From Dermatophagoides farinae (Eukaryota; Arthropoda; Arachnida; Sarcoptiformes; Pyroglyphidae): a stretch of DNA of 64,000 nt. The position numbers and the translations under genes are program-made. Positions 12,808 through 24,702 of this stretch are shown here, piece after piece. The notes below the pieces were generated by a model. The model made no database searches. It saw only the letters and a program-made list of their open reading frames with translations, and had not been told where the DNA came from. The DNA is taken from NCBI RefSeq assembly GCF_024713945.1, contig NC_134685.1:1674001-1738000 (forward strand), written 5' to 3'. How positions within the stretch are numbered: position 1 is the first letter of the stretch; each line of letters opens with the position of its first letter.

Positions 12808-13239
12808 TTATTTGCTTCCATTGGTAGTTGAACCAGCTTTTTGGGAATCATATTCAGCGTTTATAGATTCACAATTGTGAATTGATTCTGTTTTATATAA
12901 ATGAATATCAAATGATCTGGTCATAAAATGTAAATAAATACTGGCATCACATTGATTATGTCTTCGTGGTACATTTTTACAGCGGTAATATTTTTTCATT
13001 CCATCTTTGGTATCGTTCGTATAATGGTAACCCCAAATTTTTTGCGACTTGATAAATTCCATAGCTTCTATTTTTGAAGTGAATTTTCGATCGAATATCC
13101 ACATTTTTTTACGTTGTTTACGCCTTTTTTTCGACACTTTGCCAATTGTTTGATCAGCATTTGTTTCATAATCATCACCATCAGATTCATATTGTGGAAC
13201 TATTGAGTATTTAGACTTGGATTGCTTGAAACGTTTCAT
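12808..13239 (-). CDS. small FLYWCH/WRKY-GCM1-type zinc-finger protein
   Basis: A 143-residue basic protein in one exon. Residues 1-45 are Lys/Arg-rich with a possible nuclear signal (KKRRKQRKK near 37-45). Then comes a single zinc finger of the FLYWCH/WRKY-GCM1 superfamily, as found in FLYWCH factors and at the N-terminus of Mutator-like transposases: a conserved W near 69, a YYRC cysteine near 85, a QCDAS cysteine near 96, and a final SIHNC ligand pair near 120. The spacing fits a C2HC or C2HH site. No transposase catalytic domain follows before the stop, so this is either a small DNA-binding factor, like short FLYWCH proteins, or the domesticated or decayed N-terminus of a Mutator-like element. 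Upstream on the same strand is a TATA-like box at 13369-13376, giving a short leader of about 100 nt. Family assignment is by motif only. Confidence 0.6.
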   Translation of the reverse strand: MKRFKQSKSKYSIVPQYESDGDDYETNADQTIGKVSKKRRKQRKKMWIFDRKFTSKIEAMEFIKSQKIWGYHYTNDTKDGMKKYYRCKNVPRRHNQCDASIYLHFMTRSFDIHLYKTESIHNCESINAEYDSQKAGSTTNGSK

Positions 13240-13368
13240 TGTAGTTTCGAATGTTGAAAAATGGATTTAATTCTTGAAGTAAATTTAAAGATGAAATAAG
13301 AAGTTTTGATGATATAATAATAACAATTAGCCAGCAAATAAGGTATCGAATGCTAGTTTGGCATGGCC

Positions 13369-13411
13369 TTTTTATATGATTTTTGGATAGTCAACCTGCA
13401 AATCGGTTGAC
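13369..13411 (-). promoter_or_regulatory. putative promoter of the zinc-finger gene: TATA box plus adjacent palindrome
   Basis: Reading the minus strand, TATAAAAA occupies 13376-13369, about 130 nt before the ATG. Directly upstream is a perfect inverted repeat, GTCAACC (13390-13396) and GGTTGAC (13405-13411), with an 8-nt spacer. The sequence is plainly there; its use as a promoter is inference. Confidence 0.4.
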
Positions 13412-13658
13412 CATGATATTCGTTGATAAGCAACTATCTACCACTTTGAAGTTTATGATATCACCTTATCACACCGTCCTTGAAGGAAAGTGGTGATCGT
13501 GTTTTCTTTGTTATTCAAAGCCATAGATAAGTCCATCGTTATCGTAAAAAGTTCGTTTGTACGTAATAAAATTACGAGTAACTCGCAGGCTATCAGTGTT
13601 TTTTTGCTGATTGCTAAAGTGACCATATTCAATTGATTTACTGATATTTTCATTTATT

Positions 13659-13723
13659 TACTGACCAATTACTGATAAAAGCTTATAAAAATTGATTAAT
13701 TCCCTCAAAATACTGACCAATTA
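13659..13723. repeat. 13-bp direct repeat carrying CCAAT motifs
   Basis: TACTGACCAATTA occurs exactly at 13659-13671 and again at 13711-13723, starts 52 nt apart. Each copy contains CCAAT, which reads ATTGG towards the minus-strand zinc-finger gene about 420-480 nt downstream. Confidence 0.7.
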
Positions 13724-16700
13724 TATTTATCTCGATAAAAAAACAAATAGACAATTTTTCAACCAAAACAATAACAAAATGAGGGTGAATTATATTATAG
13801 AAAAATTAAAATGATTCGTTGACAGCAGCTTGAAAATTACCATCATCATCATCATCATCATTACCATAAGTGACTAAACCTAAATTTAATAAAAAAAACA
13901 AGATTTCTGTTGAACGATGAAAAACAAAACAAAACAAAACAAAAAAAAATTCGTGCCTAAAAACATTGGCTTAGGTGGTGGTGACCCTCCGAAACCCTAA
14001 TTAATAATGTGTTTGTGTGTGTGTGTTTGTTGGCGTTGGTCCAAACAGACAAACAAACAAACGAAAAAAGTTAATCTCAAACACATTACGATCATCATTT
14101 ATACACACACAGGGAGTGAAAGAGAAAATCTGAAAAAAAGCCTACGGATGAGAATTCATTAGGCGCATCATCCACATAATCATCGTTTTATTTTCTGATT
14201 TTCATGTGTTTCTGTTGGAATGAATGAATGAATGAATGAAACGTAATGATAATGAACCTAATGAAATGCAGACATTTTCCTTCCCCCTCCCTCCCCCTGA
14301 CAAATACATTATAGAATTATAATAAAAAAAAACAAACACAAAACAAACAAACAAACAAACAAATGTGCAACATTAGTTTCTACATTCAGATACAAATATA
14401 GAAAGATAAATAGTTGGCAAAAAAAAGAGAGATGGTAGGGAAACAGAATCGAATTTTGAATCGTTTTTTTCTGGTTGGTGATGATGATGATGATGATGAT
14501 GAATCCCACAATGTTCATTGTTTTTATTTTGTTTTTTTTTTTTTTTTTTGGTCTTACCATTTGATTTAGCAGAATTTTCTCTTATGGTTCCAACCAATGA
14601 TGATGATGATGATGATGGAATTTAATCTTGGATTTGCCAAGCTTGGCAAAATCTATCAATTTATGTTTATGTAAACAAATAGTCATTATCATCAGTAGAT
14701 GTATATCTAAGTGAAAAAGTGGAGGTTAGTTTGGTGGCAAATTTTTTCTATTTTGGTTGTTTGTTTCACTAATTAACATTGTTGTCTTGTCCATAAATTG
14801 TCGGTTATTCTGGAGATGAAAAATTTCACATTTTTTTTTATTGAAACATTTCCCTTCATTTCAATTCTGAATCAGATCAGATGAAATTGAAAGTGGACAA
14901 TCCCAATGGACAATTTCATTTTGATTTTTTTTTTTTTTTTTTTTTGATTGAGTGTTGAATGAGCAAAAAAAAAGTAATAATGTTCGAATCATTCTATCAT
15001 TCGACTGCAATATCAATTTCAATGTCCATCTATTTGGATTGATTTTTTTTGCCCCATTCTCTCTCTCACTCACTTTTGGACCATTTTTTTTCATCAATTC
15101 GTTGTTTGTTTTGAACGTCAAGTTTACCATTCGTCAAAACCATTTTCAAATTTCATGATGATGCCAAATAAATTTTCCATTAAAGAAAATGAAAAAAAAT
15201 GGACCGATTTACCAAATGAAAACTTGTGTTTTTCGAAATGGTTTTTTTTCTCATTTCGATAACCAAATCCTGATGTTTGAAATTGGTTGTCGTTTTTTTT
15301 CCGTCCGTTCGTCTTAAATTTCAATTTTCGTTTTTAGGTCTTCGGTATTTCTGGTCGGTACCAGATTCTTTTTTTTCGGGGGAAAAAAAGATGAATGAAT
15401 GAAAAAAAATTTTAAAATCAATATTTATTCTTTCTATTTAAATCAGTCAATTTTTCAATTCATAAATAAACTATTTTGACACAAACAACAGTGAGCATGA
15501 GAAAGAATTTTTGTCTTTGAACAAGAATTCGATCAAGTGCCGTGCGTCATCATCATCATCAATGTTTTCATCAAGTTACGATTTTTCCACAACAAAAAAA
15601 CTTATCTTTTTTATCGAGAATATTCACACGATAGATTTGATTATGATTTTTCCACAATCATCAAACTTATATGGTTGCTGAGTAATAATAACGAAAACAA
15701 AACAAAAAAATAGGAAGCCAAATTCCTTTTCATCAGAAAAAGAATTTGGAATTTCTGACGCACACACGTATGCACACAATTTTGTTTGTGAAAACGTGTT
15801 TTTTTGTTTGTTTGTGGTTCATTACATTCATCACCCAAAATAAATGAAAAACATCCAATATAAATCAAAATAGGAAAAAGAATTACTAAGAATTATTACT
15901 AGATGGATGGCTAAATGCACACACATACACACGCACACAGTAGTTTGATTTAGAGTGTAAATAGAGGATTCGAACAGAATCGAACAGAATTCATTCTAGA
16001 ATCTCAAAAATCTCTAATTCCGAATAAAATAAATGGCCAAAATGAACATTTTCTGATGATGATAATCGCATATGATGATAACATCTTTTGAATTTATTGT
16101 GATGGAAACAAAACAAAAAAAATTTTTGGTGATTTTTCTTCCTTTCAACCAAGCAAATTGTTTCACACATTCTAGTTGTTTTGTTCTATTCTTCATTCTG
16201 AATTCCGTTTGGTTTTTTTTCTTCATTAAATACACACTGAATCAAAATTAACGATAAATGCAAGACCGAAAAATATAAAATCCAGATGAACAAGAGAAAA
16301 AAAAATTCGAGCATGAAATGATGCCTGAAGCTGTCGATTGCAGCAACCAGCAACAACATACAACTTATAATTATAACAAAACTGAATTGAAAAAACAAAA
16401 ATAAACAACTGTCATAATTGAACAATGGCTTTGTTGTTATTGTTGGTGGTGGTGGTGGTGTTTGAAAAACGCTGAAATAACAAAACAAAAAAAATGATGA
16501 AAAATCAAAAAATTAAAATGCATCACCCACACATACACACACACACACACATGCAGAATTCCATCACTTAATAATAATAAACAGAAATGGAATCGAATCA
16601 AAAAAAAAGAAAAAAAAATTTCATTCATAAAATGAATTGTTAGAAAATAGAAAATCCTTCGAATTTTTTTTTCTACTCTCACTTTCTCCCTTTCTTGTTT

Positions 16701-17240
16701 TGGTTAAAATCATCATCATCGATCATTCCAATTTGTGTGTGTGATGAAAATTTTTATTCTCTTGTGGTTAATTCCAAGTAGAAGAGAATCAAAAACAAAA
16801 AAAAATTCACTTGATTTAACCGCCAATAACTGATGGTGGTAATGATGGTGATGGTGGTGATGATGTGAAAAAAAGGGTTCAAAAATTCTTTGCGATGAAA
16901 AAAAAAGTTCTAACAAAAACAGCAACAACAAGATTGATCTGTGATGGTGAATCTGTGATTGATTCTGGTACAAAACTAAGCGAATGGAGAGTAATAAAAA
17001 AATTTAATTAACAAAATTCAATCCGCTTGTAATTAATTCTAATCATTCATGAAAAAAATTAGAGTTATAATCCATTAATATTCAATTTGATTTTGAATCT
17101 GGATGTTGTTTTTTTGTTTGTTTGTGGGAGAAAATTTTCATTTTTTTTTTTTTTGGCGCGCCATTATATATTACATAATAGATCATTAATCAAATTGATT
17201 TGTTGTTTTTTTTGTTCTTGTTCTTGTTTTTTTTTTCTAG
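13724..17240. other. gene-free interval upstream of the LRR gene
   Basis: No convincing exon. Contains an AATG repeat (14219-14240), long T runs (14532-14549, 14928-14945), ATG repeats, an 18-bp palindrome at 14633-14650 and CA/TG runs. The open frames here are low-complexity. Confidence 0.5.
14633..14650. repeat. perfect 18-bp palindrome
   Basis: TTTGCCAAGCTTGGCAAA is self-complementary over its full length. No gene lies immediately next to it. Confidence 0.9.
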
Positions 17241-17328
17241 TTTACACATTACTTGCATTGTATTTGGCCGATGTAAGCAATGTTATATTATTTCATCTGG
17301 TACATATTTGTACATTTCGTTTGAAATT

Positions 17329-17361
<33 letters not shown>

Positions 17362-18830
17362 GTCATCATCATCATCATCGTCATCATCGACAACAACCAA
17401 TGATGAACATACAACAACATTTAATCGTATCATAATGATTGCATCAGCCGATATGGCTGTAAAATGTCCACCAGATCGTTTATTATTTCCATGTAAATGT
17501 CATCATAATGAACATATTATATGTACAGAATCAATGACCTATAGCTTGATGCATGTATTTCGTGCCATTGGACAATCAATGTATCAATCGATGAATATTC
17601 ATTATCATTTGTCATCATCATCATCATCATCGATTGATAAAACATCCGATCATCAGCCACCAATACCATTATTTAATGAACTTATTCTATCAAATAGTTA
17701 TTGGAATGAATTAGATGATAATCTATTTCAATATGTTCGTTTTCAACGTATCATTATGATTGATATGAAATCATTAATACGTATACATTCGAATGCATTC
17801 AATGGTACCAATAATGATGTACAATATTTAGAGATTAAAGGTGATGGAATAAATCTAAGAATTACAAAAAAAAATGAAAATGAAAATTAAAAACAAAAAT
17901 TCATTAATCAAAGAAAGTGATTAATATATTCTTGTTTATTCTTTTTTTTTAGGCGAAAATAAACTTGGCCAAAAATATATTAATCAATTATTCGATGCCT
18001 TAAGTTCATTACAAATGGCAAGAGAAATGCGTTTAGAATTGAATCAATTAGATATGATACCAAGTTATGCATTTCGTGATATACAGATGAATTATCCATC
18101 ATCATCATCATCATTTGATCAACAAAATATGGTTGAAAATTGGAACATAATGAATCGAAGACGTATACGTTTGGAACGATTACATATCATTTCAAAATCA
18201 TTAACACAAATATCAAGTTATGCATTCTATGAGCTCAATACATTACGATCAATAAGGATTCATTCAAAACATAATGATGGCCTACAAAGAATATCGGCAC
18301 ATGCATTCGATCTGGCACAACCATTAAGTCATCCATTGACAATTGATTTACGGAAAAATCAATTAAAATTATCTTCATTTGAATTGGATGCCTTTCAACA
18401 GGTTAATCGACCAGTACATTTGGATTTATCGGAAAATAATCTAACATCAATACCGCAAACAATATTTGAACGTTTTCTCAATACAGATGTTAAGAATACG
18501 ATACGTATAGGTGAAACAAATCCATTACGTTGTGATGATTGTTGCCTTTATTGGCTATTGAAAGATCGACAAATTTATTCTTCACAAATACATGATGCTA
18601 TTTGTCAATCGATTAATGCCAATTTATGGCGTCTAGATGAATCAACATTTCGACCATGTTCACAGGATGAACATTATCAACCACAATTAATCTTCCGTAA
18701 TAGTGCCCATTCTATTCATCAACAATTATCATCATCTACGATGACAAATACAAAACAACCAAATCGACATCATCATTATTATCATTTAACATTTCTTTTT
18801 TCATCATTTATAATGATTTTATTAATATGA
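17241..18830 (+). CDS. leucine-rich-repeat, probably GPI-anchored surface protein (5' end unresolved)
   Basis: Two exons are clear: one ending at 17840 (AAAG|GTGATG) and 17953-18830 (acceptor TTTTTTTAG), joined through a Gly codon, with a 112-nt intron. A T-rich acceptor at 17221-17240 suggests the first exon starts at 17241 and that signal-peptide coding lies upstream; alternatively translation starts in the same frame at 17087 or at 17438. After a run of about 20 Ser comes a cysteine-rich LRR N-cap (CPPDRLLFPCKC), degenerate LRRs of the arthropod 'luciferin 2-monooxygenase non-catalytic subunit-like' type (for example LDLSENNLTSIP), an LRR C-cap (NPLRCDDCCLYWLL, later a FRPCS cysteine) and a hydrophobic C-terminus (FLFSSFIMILLI) with no charged tail, typical of a GPI signal. 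Such proteins are extracellular adhesion or recognition molecules; the ligand is unknown. Confidence 0.75.
17328..17394 (+). repeat. ATC/GTC trinucleotide tract encoding poly-Ser
   Basis: An almost pure TCA/TCG run that lies inside the LRR gene's first exon and encodes about 20 consecutive serines before the mature LRR N-cap. Confidence 0.9.
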
Positions 18831-20089
18831 AAAAAAAATTTTAAAAATATCAAACAATAATAATATGAATCGATAAATAAATGTTTAATTATTGACCCTT
18901 AAATAAATGAAAAATTCTTCGACAATTCTGTAGATGTGAATGTGAAAACAACGAAAATAATTTTTTTCTCACTTAATCATTTCGCCAAATTCAACCAAGC
19001 TGAAATTATGTTTCATGTTATCATGGGTTTTTCCATCATCATTCGAATTCGAATTCTAATTCTATTTTGACAGATGTTGGTTCTTGTTCCGTGTGTGTGT
19101 GTCGGGTGTGTAAGTTTTTCTTTTGATTTCGACCCAAAGAAAGAAAAAAAATGACATGATTTTTACATTTGATCCTACATCATTTGATAGTGGTAGAAAA
19201 AATCTGGTTAACAAAATATTTCAACCATGAAAACAATCATCGTATCACACAAACACACACACACTAAAATAATTATTTTATGGTGATGATTGAATTTCAA
19301 TTTTTAGAAACGGAAAAAAATTGAATTTTTTTTTTCATTTTACAATCCACAAATTTTTGATAATCAAAATTTAAATTAATTTTATTAAAACACAAGAAAA
19401 ATTCACGTTCGATTCAATGGGAGGAAATAAAAAATCAAACGGGAAACCATCCACCAAATCATCAGTAAAAGTTCATCATCATTCATTCATTCATTCACCG
19501 TTTACTATTTGAGCCAATTTTTTTTATTGATTATTAAAAGAAAAAAAAATTTGTCGATTTATAATTTATGAATAGACCAAGGGAATGGATGGATGGATGG
19601 GTGTGGAAAATGTGAAAATATGTTGGTCGTTGGGGTTGGTGTACATGGCGGTATTCTTTGTCTTTGTTATATAATAAAAAATATTAAATAATAAAACATT
19701 GCATAGAAAAAGAAAGGAGAAGATAGAAAAAAAAAATTCCATATGTTAAAAAAAAAGAAGAAAGACAGACATTCTAAATGTGTATGCTTGTATGTTGCAG
19801 ATGAATGGATCGATGTTCAACGGTGATGATGATGATGATGATGAATTTGAATGTATTGGCATGATTCGAATTCTGATTCTTGTTCAAAAAGAATCGATCG
19901 ATCAAATAATAATAATAATGATAGAAAAAATATGAAGAATCTCATCTGCTCTGCATGTGTATTTGTAATATATATTATATAAACGAGGTGCTATTATCAT
20001 TTGTCAGCATTTAACTTTTGACAAGAATATTCTTGATGTTGTTTTTGGCGGTGTTTTTGTTCTTGCTATGCATATTATTATTATTATCA
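18831..20089. other. intergenic between LRR gene and OATP
   Basis: The two genes converge here. Contains TG and CA runs, a GATG repeat (19586-19600) and, near its right end, a TATA/initiator pair on the plus strand (listed separately). No coding exon seen. Confidence 0.5.
19976..20008 (+). promoter_or_regulatory. candidate plus-strand core promoter (TATA box and initiator)
   Basis: TATATAAA at 19976-19983 is followed by TCAGC at 20004-20008. The central A (20006) lies 30 nt from the first T of the TATA box, the canonical arthropod spacing. It points into the 3' end of the minus-strand OATP gene, and no plus-strand coding gene follows. Confidence 0.3.
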
Positions 20090-22628
20090 TCATTTTTTTT
20101 CTATATGATGATGATTATTATAATCACACATTTCAGTTTGATGTATAAAATTTATGGATAATTGTTTGCCCATTTTTTCATTGATTATTGTTGTTGGTCG
20201 TGGTTGTCGTTCTTGATCAATATTATTTTTGACATTAACACCATTGTCATTGTCGTTATCATCCTCATCATCATCATAAAAATTTTTGATTCGATCAGCA
20301 AAGAATATCATTATAAAATCAAATATGCTGCCAAGTGCCATGAAAAATACGCATGCACCATGAAAATAATAACGGAATTTCTCTTGATCATATAGCCAAC
20401 AATTTCCTGTTTTACCACAACTTGATTCCCAAACTAAACAAGCAGCATCGGCAATACTACCAAATATTAATGGATATGGGATGAATGCTATTGAGGCAAA
20501 AAAAAACAAGTAAATAAAGATGTAAAAAATGAGATTTAAATGTGTGTGTGTGTGTGTGTTTGTTTTCAGACAAACCCAAAATGGCCATGAATGATGATGC
20601 AGCACCCATTGTGAATCCTTTATCCATTGGTTCGACTGATCGGAATGAAATCAATGCATTAGCAGTACGAGCAGTAGATGATACGATAGCACCACAAAGT
20701 ACAACAATTAGATAGGTAAATAAATTCGTACAATTATCAACATCACTTTGACAATAACCGATTGTTGCTTGACTATTTACATCGTTTACACATGAACAAT
20801 CGGTAAGTGTTTGATTCGAATCAAACATTTGTCTACAGCCAGCATAACAAGGTGAAAAATATGTTGTACGTCCATCGGCACCACAAACCGGTGAAAATGA
20901 ACTAACTGTACATGAACAATGCTGATTACATGGAGCATTCAATGCGAATCTATGAAAAAAAAACAATAAATCATTCTATATAAATAATCGAAACATTTCA
21001 TAACAATACCTCCCCATTGAATCATAATGACCATCAATCTTCAGTGGATCACAGCCCAAAAACATTCCGGAACCAAGTGTGAAAATTGATAAACCTTCAA
21101 CAATGAACACATAGATCAATATAAAATGAGTGGACGGTCGAAACAATGAGATAATTGCACCGCCAAGCAATATACCGATGGCCATTGGCATGATCGATGT
21201 TGTACCGGTTATAAAACTGGCCGATGATGATGATTGTCGAAATTGTGATTCAATATATTTTGTTTTCAACATAATATATCCACCGATACCGATATAACGG
21301 AATATACTACCGGCTAGATATAGCATGATAACCGGATTTGTAAGAAAACGTTTCAATGCCTGTATACTACCACCGGCTGCTTTCATTTTCTTTTTCATTT
21401 TATCTGCTTTTACAGATGCATTTTTTAATTGTGCCGGAAACAAAAACAATGGTAATGTTGCAATAAATAATAAAACACCAACGATACAGAATGCAAGCCA
21501 CCATGCACCGACAAAACGTGGATCTTTTCGTGTGATTCCCGGATCGACTAAATGAAACAAGAAAAAATTAATTTAAAATAATGCTAAAGTCATCAGAAAT
21601 AAAAACGAACAAACAAAATATTTACCAAAAGGATTTTCAAAAAATCTCAAACAAAATGATGACAATAAATAACCACTAGCCGGACCAATCAATCGTATGG
21701 CTTGTATGATGCTCATATACATTGGAGAATTTTTCTTGCCAACATTATCATCCAGATAAGGAAAACCGATGACAAAAAAACAGGTAAAACCAATACCTCT
21801 GAAAAAACTACCGAAAAATAAAATCACCACAGCCAACCATTTTGTATGACCACGATTATTTGTACATTTCATTTCATTCATTTCTGCATTATCATCTGAA
21901 CACAATTCGAATGGTTTACGATTTTGAAACATTGAAGGACCAGCCAATATTGGTATTGTTGACGTTGTTGTTGTTGTTGTTGTTGTATTTGAAATATTCA
22001 AAGACCAATTATTATTAGCAGCAATGGTCATATTATTATTATTCCCATTATGTACAAATAATTCGGCCGGTCCATAGATAAAATATGGCATAGCTGTTAA
22101 GAAACATGAGAATGCCAAAAACATTTCACTGAATGCAATCAATCGTGCACGATTAAAACGTACGGCAATATAGCCAACAATTGGACTTAACTTTAAAAAA
22201 AAAATAAATGATGATTTGAAATTAGAAATTGAAAAAAAAAGAATCGTCATCATCATCATTATCATACTTACCATAAATTGTGAAATATTATCAGCAATCA
22301 AAATGATTCCAGAAATTCTTGAATCGAATGCATAACGTTTTTCCAATGTACTCATTGTGGAAAAAAATATCGGTCCATTCATACTTTGTATAATACCAAC
22401 CAATGATAGATTGATAAGAAAAAATATTGGATTGGAAAATATTTGCAACCATTTTGGACGCCAAGAACCAATACCACAGGATGTTAATTCATTATCATCA
22501 TCATCATCATCATCAATATTCTTATTCTTATTATCATCATCATCATTTTTATTATGTTGATCAATAGCAAAATTATTCTGATTTTTAAAAACGACGGACG
22601 AATCTATCGATTTTCGATAATTTGACAT
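20090..22628 (-). CDS. Oatp: organic anion transporting polypeptide (OATP/SLCO)
   Basis: Sodium-independent multispanning uptake transporter for amphipathic organic anions. Five coding exons: 22628-22272, 22190-21626, 21547-21010, 20949-20576 and 20487-20090. They sum to 2232 nt, or 743 residues, close to the usual 650-750. Seen: an acidic Asp/Asn-rich cytoplasmic N-terminus; hydrophobic helices consistent with 12 spans; the family signature DPRFVGAWWL at the start of exon 3; and in exon 4 a large extracellular Kazal-like cysteine loop (CNQHCSC, CGADGRTTYFSPCYAGC) between the later helices. Introns are 60-88 nt. An in-frame Met also lies five codons earlier, at 22643. A 5'UTR intron is likely, with acceptor before 22697 and donor after 23788. 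Thr and Asn tracts in the first large extracellular loop are lineage-typical. Substrate is unknown. Confidence 0.93.
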
Positions 22629-22697
22629 TATATTTTTTTCCACTTGATTTATTAGTGTGATAGATAGATATTTGGATGAATTGAAAAATTTGTAAAT

Positions 22698-23787
22698 CTG
22701 TAATAGAAATGAAAAACAAAATTATTGTTGAATAGTTATTGAATGTTTGATGATGAATAATGAATAAAAATAATGAAAATCAGTGTTATTCAGCCATAAT
22801 CATCAATAGTTTCAACAACAACAAAAAAAAACATCATAATCATTCGATTTAAATAAAATAATCGGTATCGGTTTTTTTTATGATTTTCTGTTTTCATTCA
22901 AATTGATAAATGTGGGTAATATCGTCCATTTATAGACAATATCATCATCATCATCAATAAATCAATCAATCAATTTGTATAAAGTGATGATGATGGATCA
23001 TATTACTAAAATCGAATCAAAATAAATGAAACAAGAAACAGAAAAAAAAATTTGAACTTTGTCTATGGGGAAAAAAATGAGCAAAAATTTTTTTTAATAC
23101 AAAAATTCAAAAACAAAGAAAAAAAGAAAAAAGTCGGTCAAACCATCAAATTTATTGGATTTTTTCCTTTCTTCTTGTCCGTTTTGCAGGATGATAATAA
23201 AAAAAATTGACAAATGTAAACAAACCACAGACCAACACAATCACAAAAAATCTGGTAATGTCACATTAAATTAAAAAAAAAAAAAAAAAAAAAATAAAAA
23301 CGAAAACATCATAATTATAGGGAAAGAAAATCTTATTTTTTCATCACTAATTCATTCATAAAACAACCTGATTCAACAACAACAACAACAACAGGTTGTC
23401 ACTAATTTCAGAGACACGCAACACACACATTAGAAACACACCGAATTAATGGCATTGATAATTTTATACGGTAGTTGTATTTTTGTGTGTTATTAAATTT
23501 TTTTTTGTTTCTTTTCATTACGAGTTTTAAATTTCACATTACTATTTGCACTTTCACATTGTGTTGTTAGCCTTTATACACACACACACCTACACTGTAA
23601 ATGCAGCTAAAAACACATGACAAACAAAATATATAAAACAGTCATGTCAAATTTCGAATCATCATCATTTGTCAACCAAGTGAAAATGATAATAAATTCG
23701 TTTATTTTAATTGAAAAAAAATTGATTAATCAATCAATCAATCTTATTAATAAAAAAAATGACAAAAAATGTTGTTTGACTACTTAC
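22698..23787 (-). other. probable 5'UTR intron of OATP
   Basis: On the minus strand a CCTG|GTAAGT donor lies at 23788/23787 and a TTCTATTACAG acceptor ends at 22698, leaving a leader of about 69 nt before the ATG at 22628. The interval has no coding sequence and includes a 22-nt poly(A) at 23273-23294. Confidence 0.5.
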
Positions 23788-23788
23788 C

Positions 23789-24702
23789 AGGTGATGGTTT
23801 GATTTTTTTTTCAGATGATAATAACGGTGATTGTTCGCAACGTTAATGATAATGATGATTATAATGGTCGTCGTCGTCGATGATGATGATGATGATGATG
23901 ATCAATATTTATTTAAACATGATTTTTATTTAATCGTGGATTCTTCAAAAAAACAACCAACATCATCACGGTGGTTTTTTTCGGATTCTCGTTTCGAATG
24001 TCTTTGATGACGAATTTCGAATGGTTTTTTTTTCTTCATCCACAACAATATATCTGTTTGTCTATTTGTCTGTCTGTATGCTGCTGCTGCTGCTAATGCT
24101 TAGCACGTTTGACATTGGACATAACTACGACGACGACGACGACGATTAAATCGATGATGAAATATTGTTCATGGTTCCGCTATATTATGTCAATCATTTT
24201 TGTCGATTATTACGTAATATATTGATCATTACATTCCATAAAAAAATTTCCAGTCCATCAATTTACGTTTTGTTCTTCCGTTGAAGGTTGCGTTTATTTT
24301 TCTAATTTTTTTTTCTACGAATGAAACAAGTTTTCTATTTTCATTCATTTTCAACGATCATGATGATGATGATGATGAGACAATCAACAACAAGTGAGGG
24401 CAATAACAACAACAACAACAACAACAACGACGACGATGAAAACTTTTCATTATGCAACGACAATGAATGAATGAATGAATTTACATTCGATAAGACGTAA
24501 TAATAGGCCACACATTTGAAACTTTTTATTCATTTCATTTCAAAATATATCAAAAACAGAAAATGTAAATGAAAATCAAAACAAAAAACAAAAAAAAACA
24601 AAACAAAGACTTAATGATAGAGATAGAAGATTAATACATACAACACACAATATGTGTCATATATTTTGGATGGATAAGTGAACAGAACTGAACATATAAA
24701 GA
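23789..24702. other. intergenic between OATP and the Tweety gene
   Basis: Probably holds the OATP 5'UTR exon and promoter. A TGA/GAC-type repeat cluster (23866-23903) and CAA/GAC repeats (24404-24436) are present. No coding exon seen. Confidence 0.4.

Noticed and set aside
16186-16973. Several overlapping minus-strand open frames with hydrophobic Phe/Leu/Ile runs
   Set aside because: Composition follows T-rich and repeat DNA; no start context, domain or splice pattern.
22196-22270. Open frame continuing between OATP exons 1 and 2
   Set aside because: Bounded by a GTAAGT donor and T-rich acceptor; removing it restores a clean OATP span, so it is an intron.
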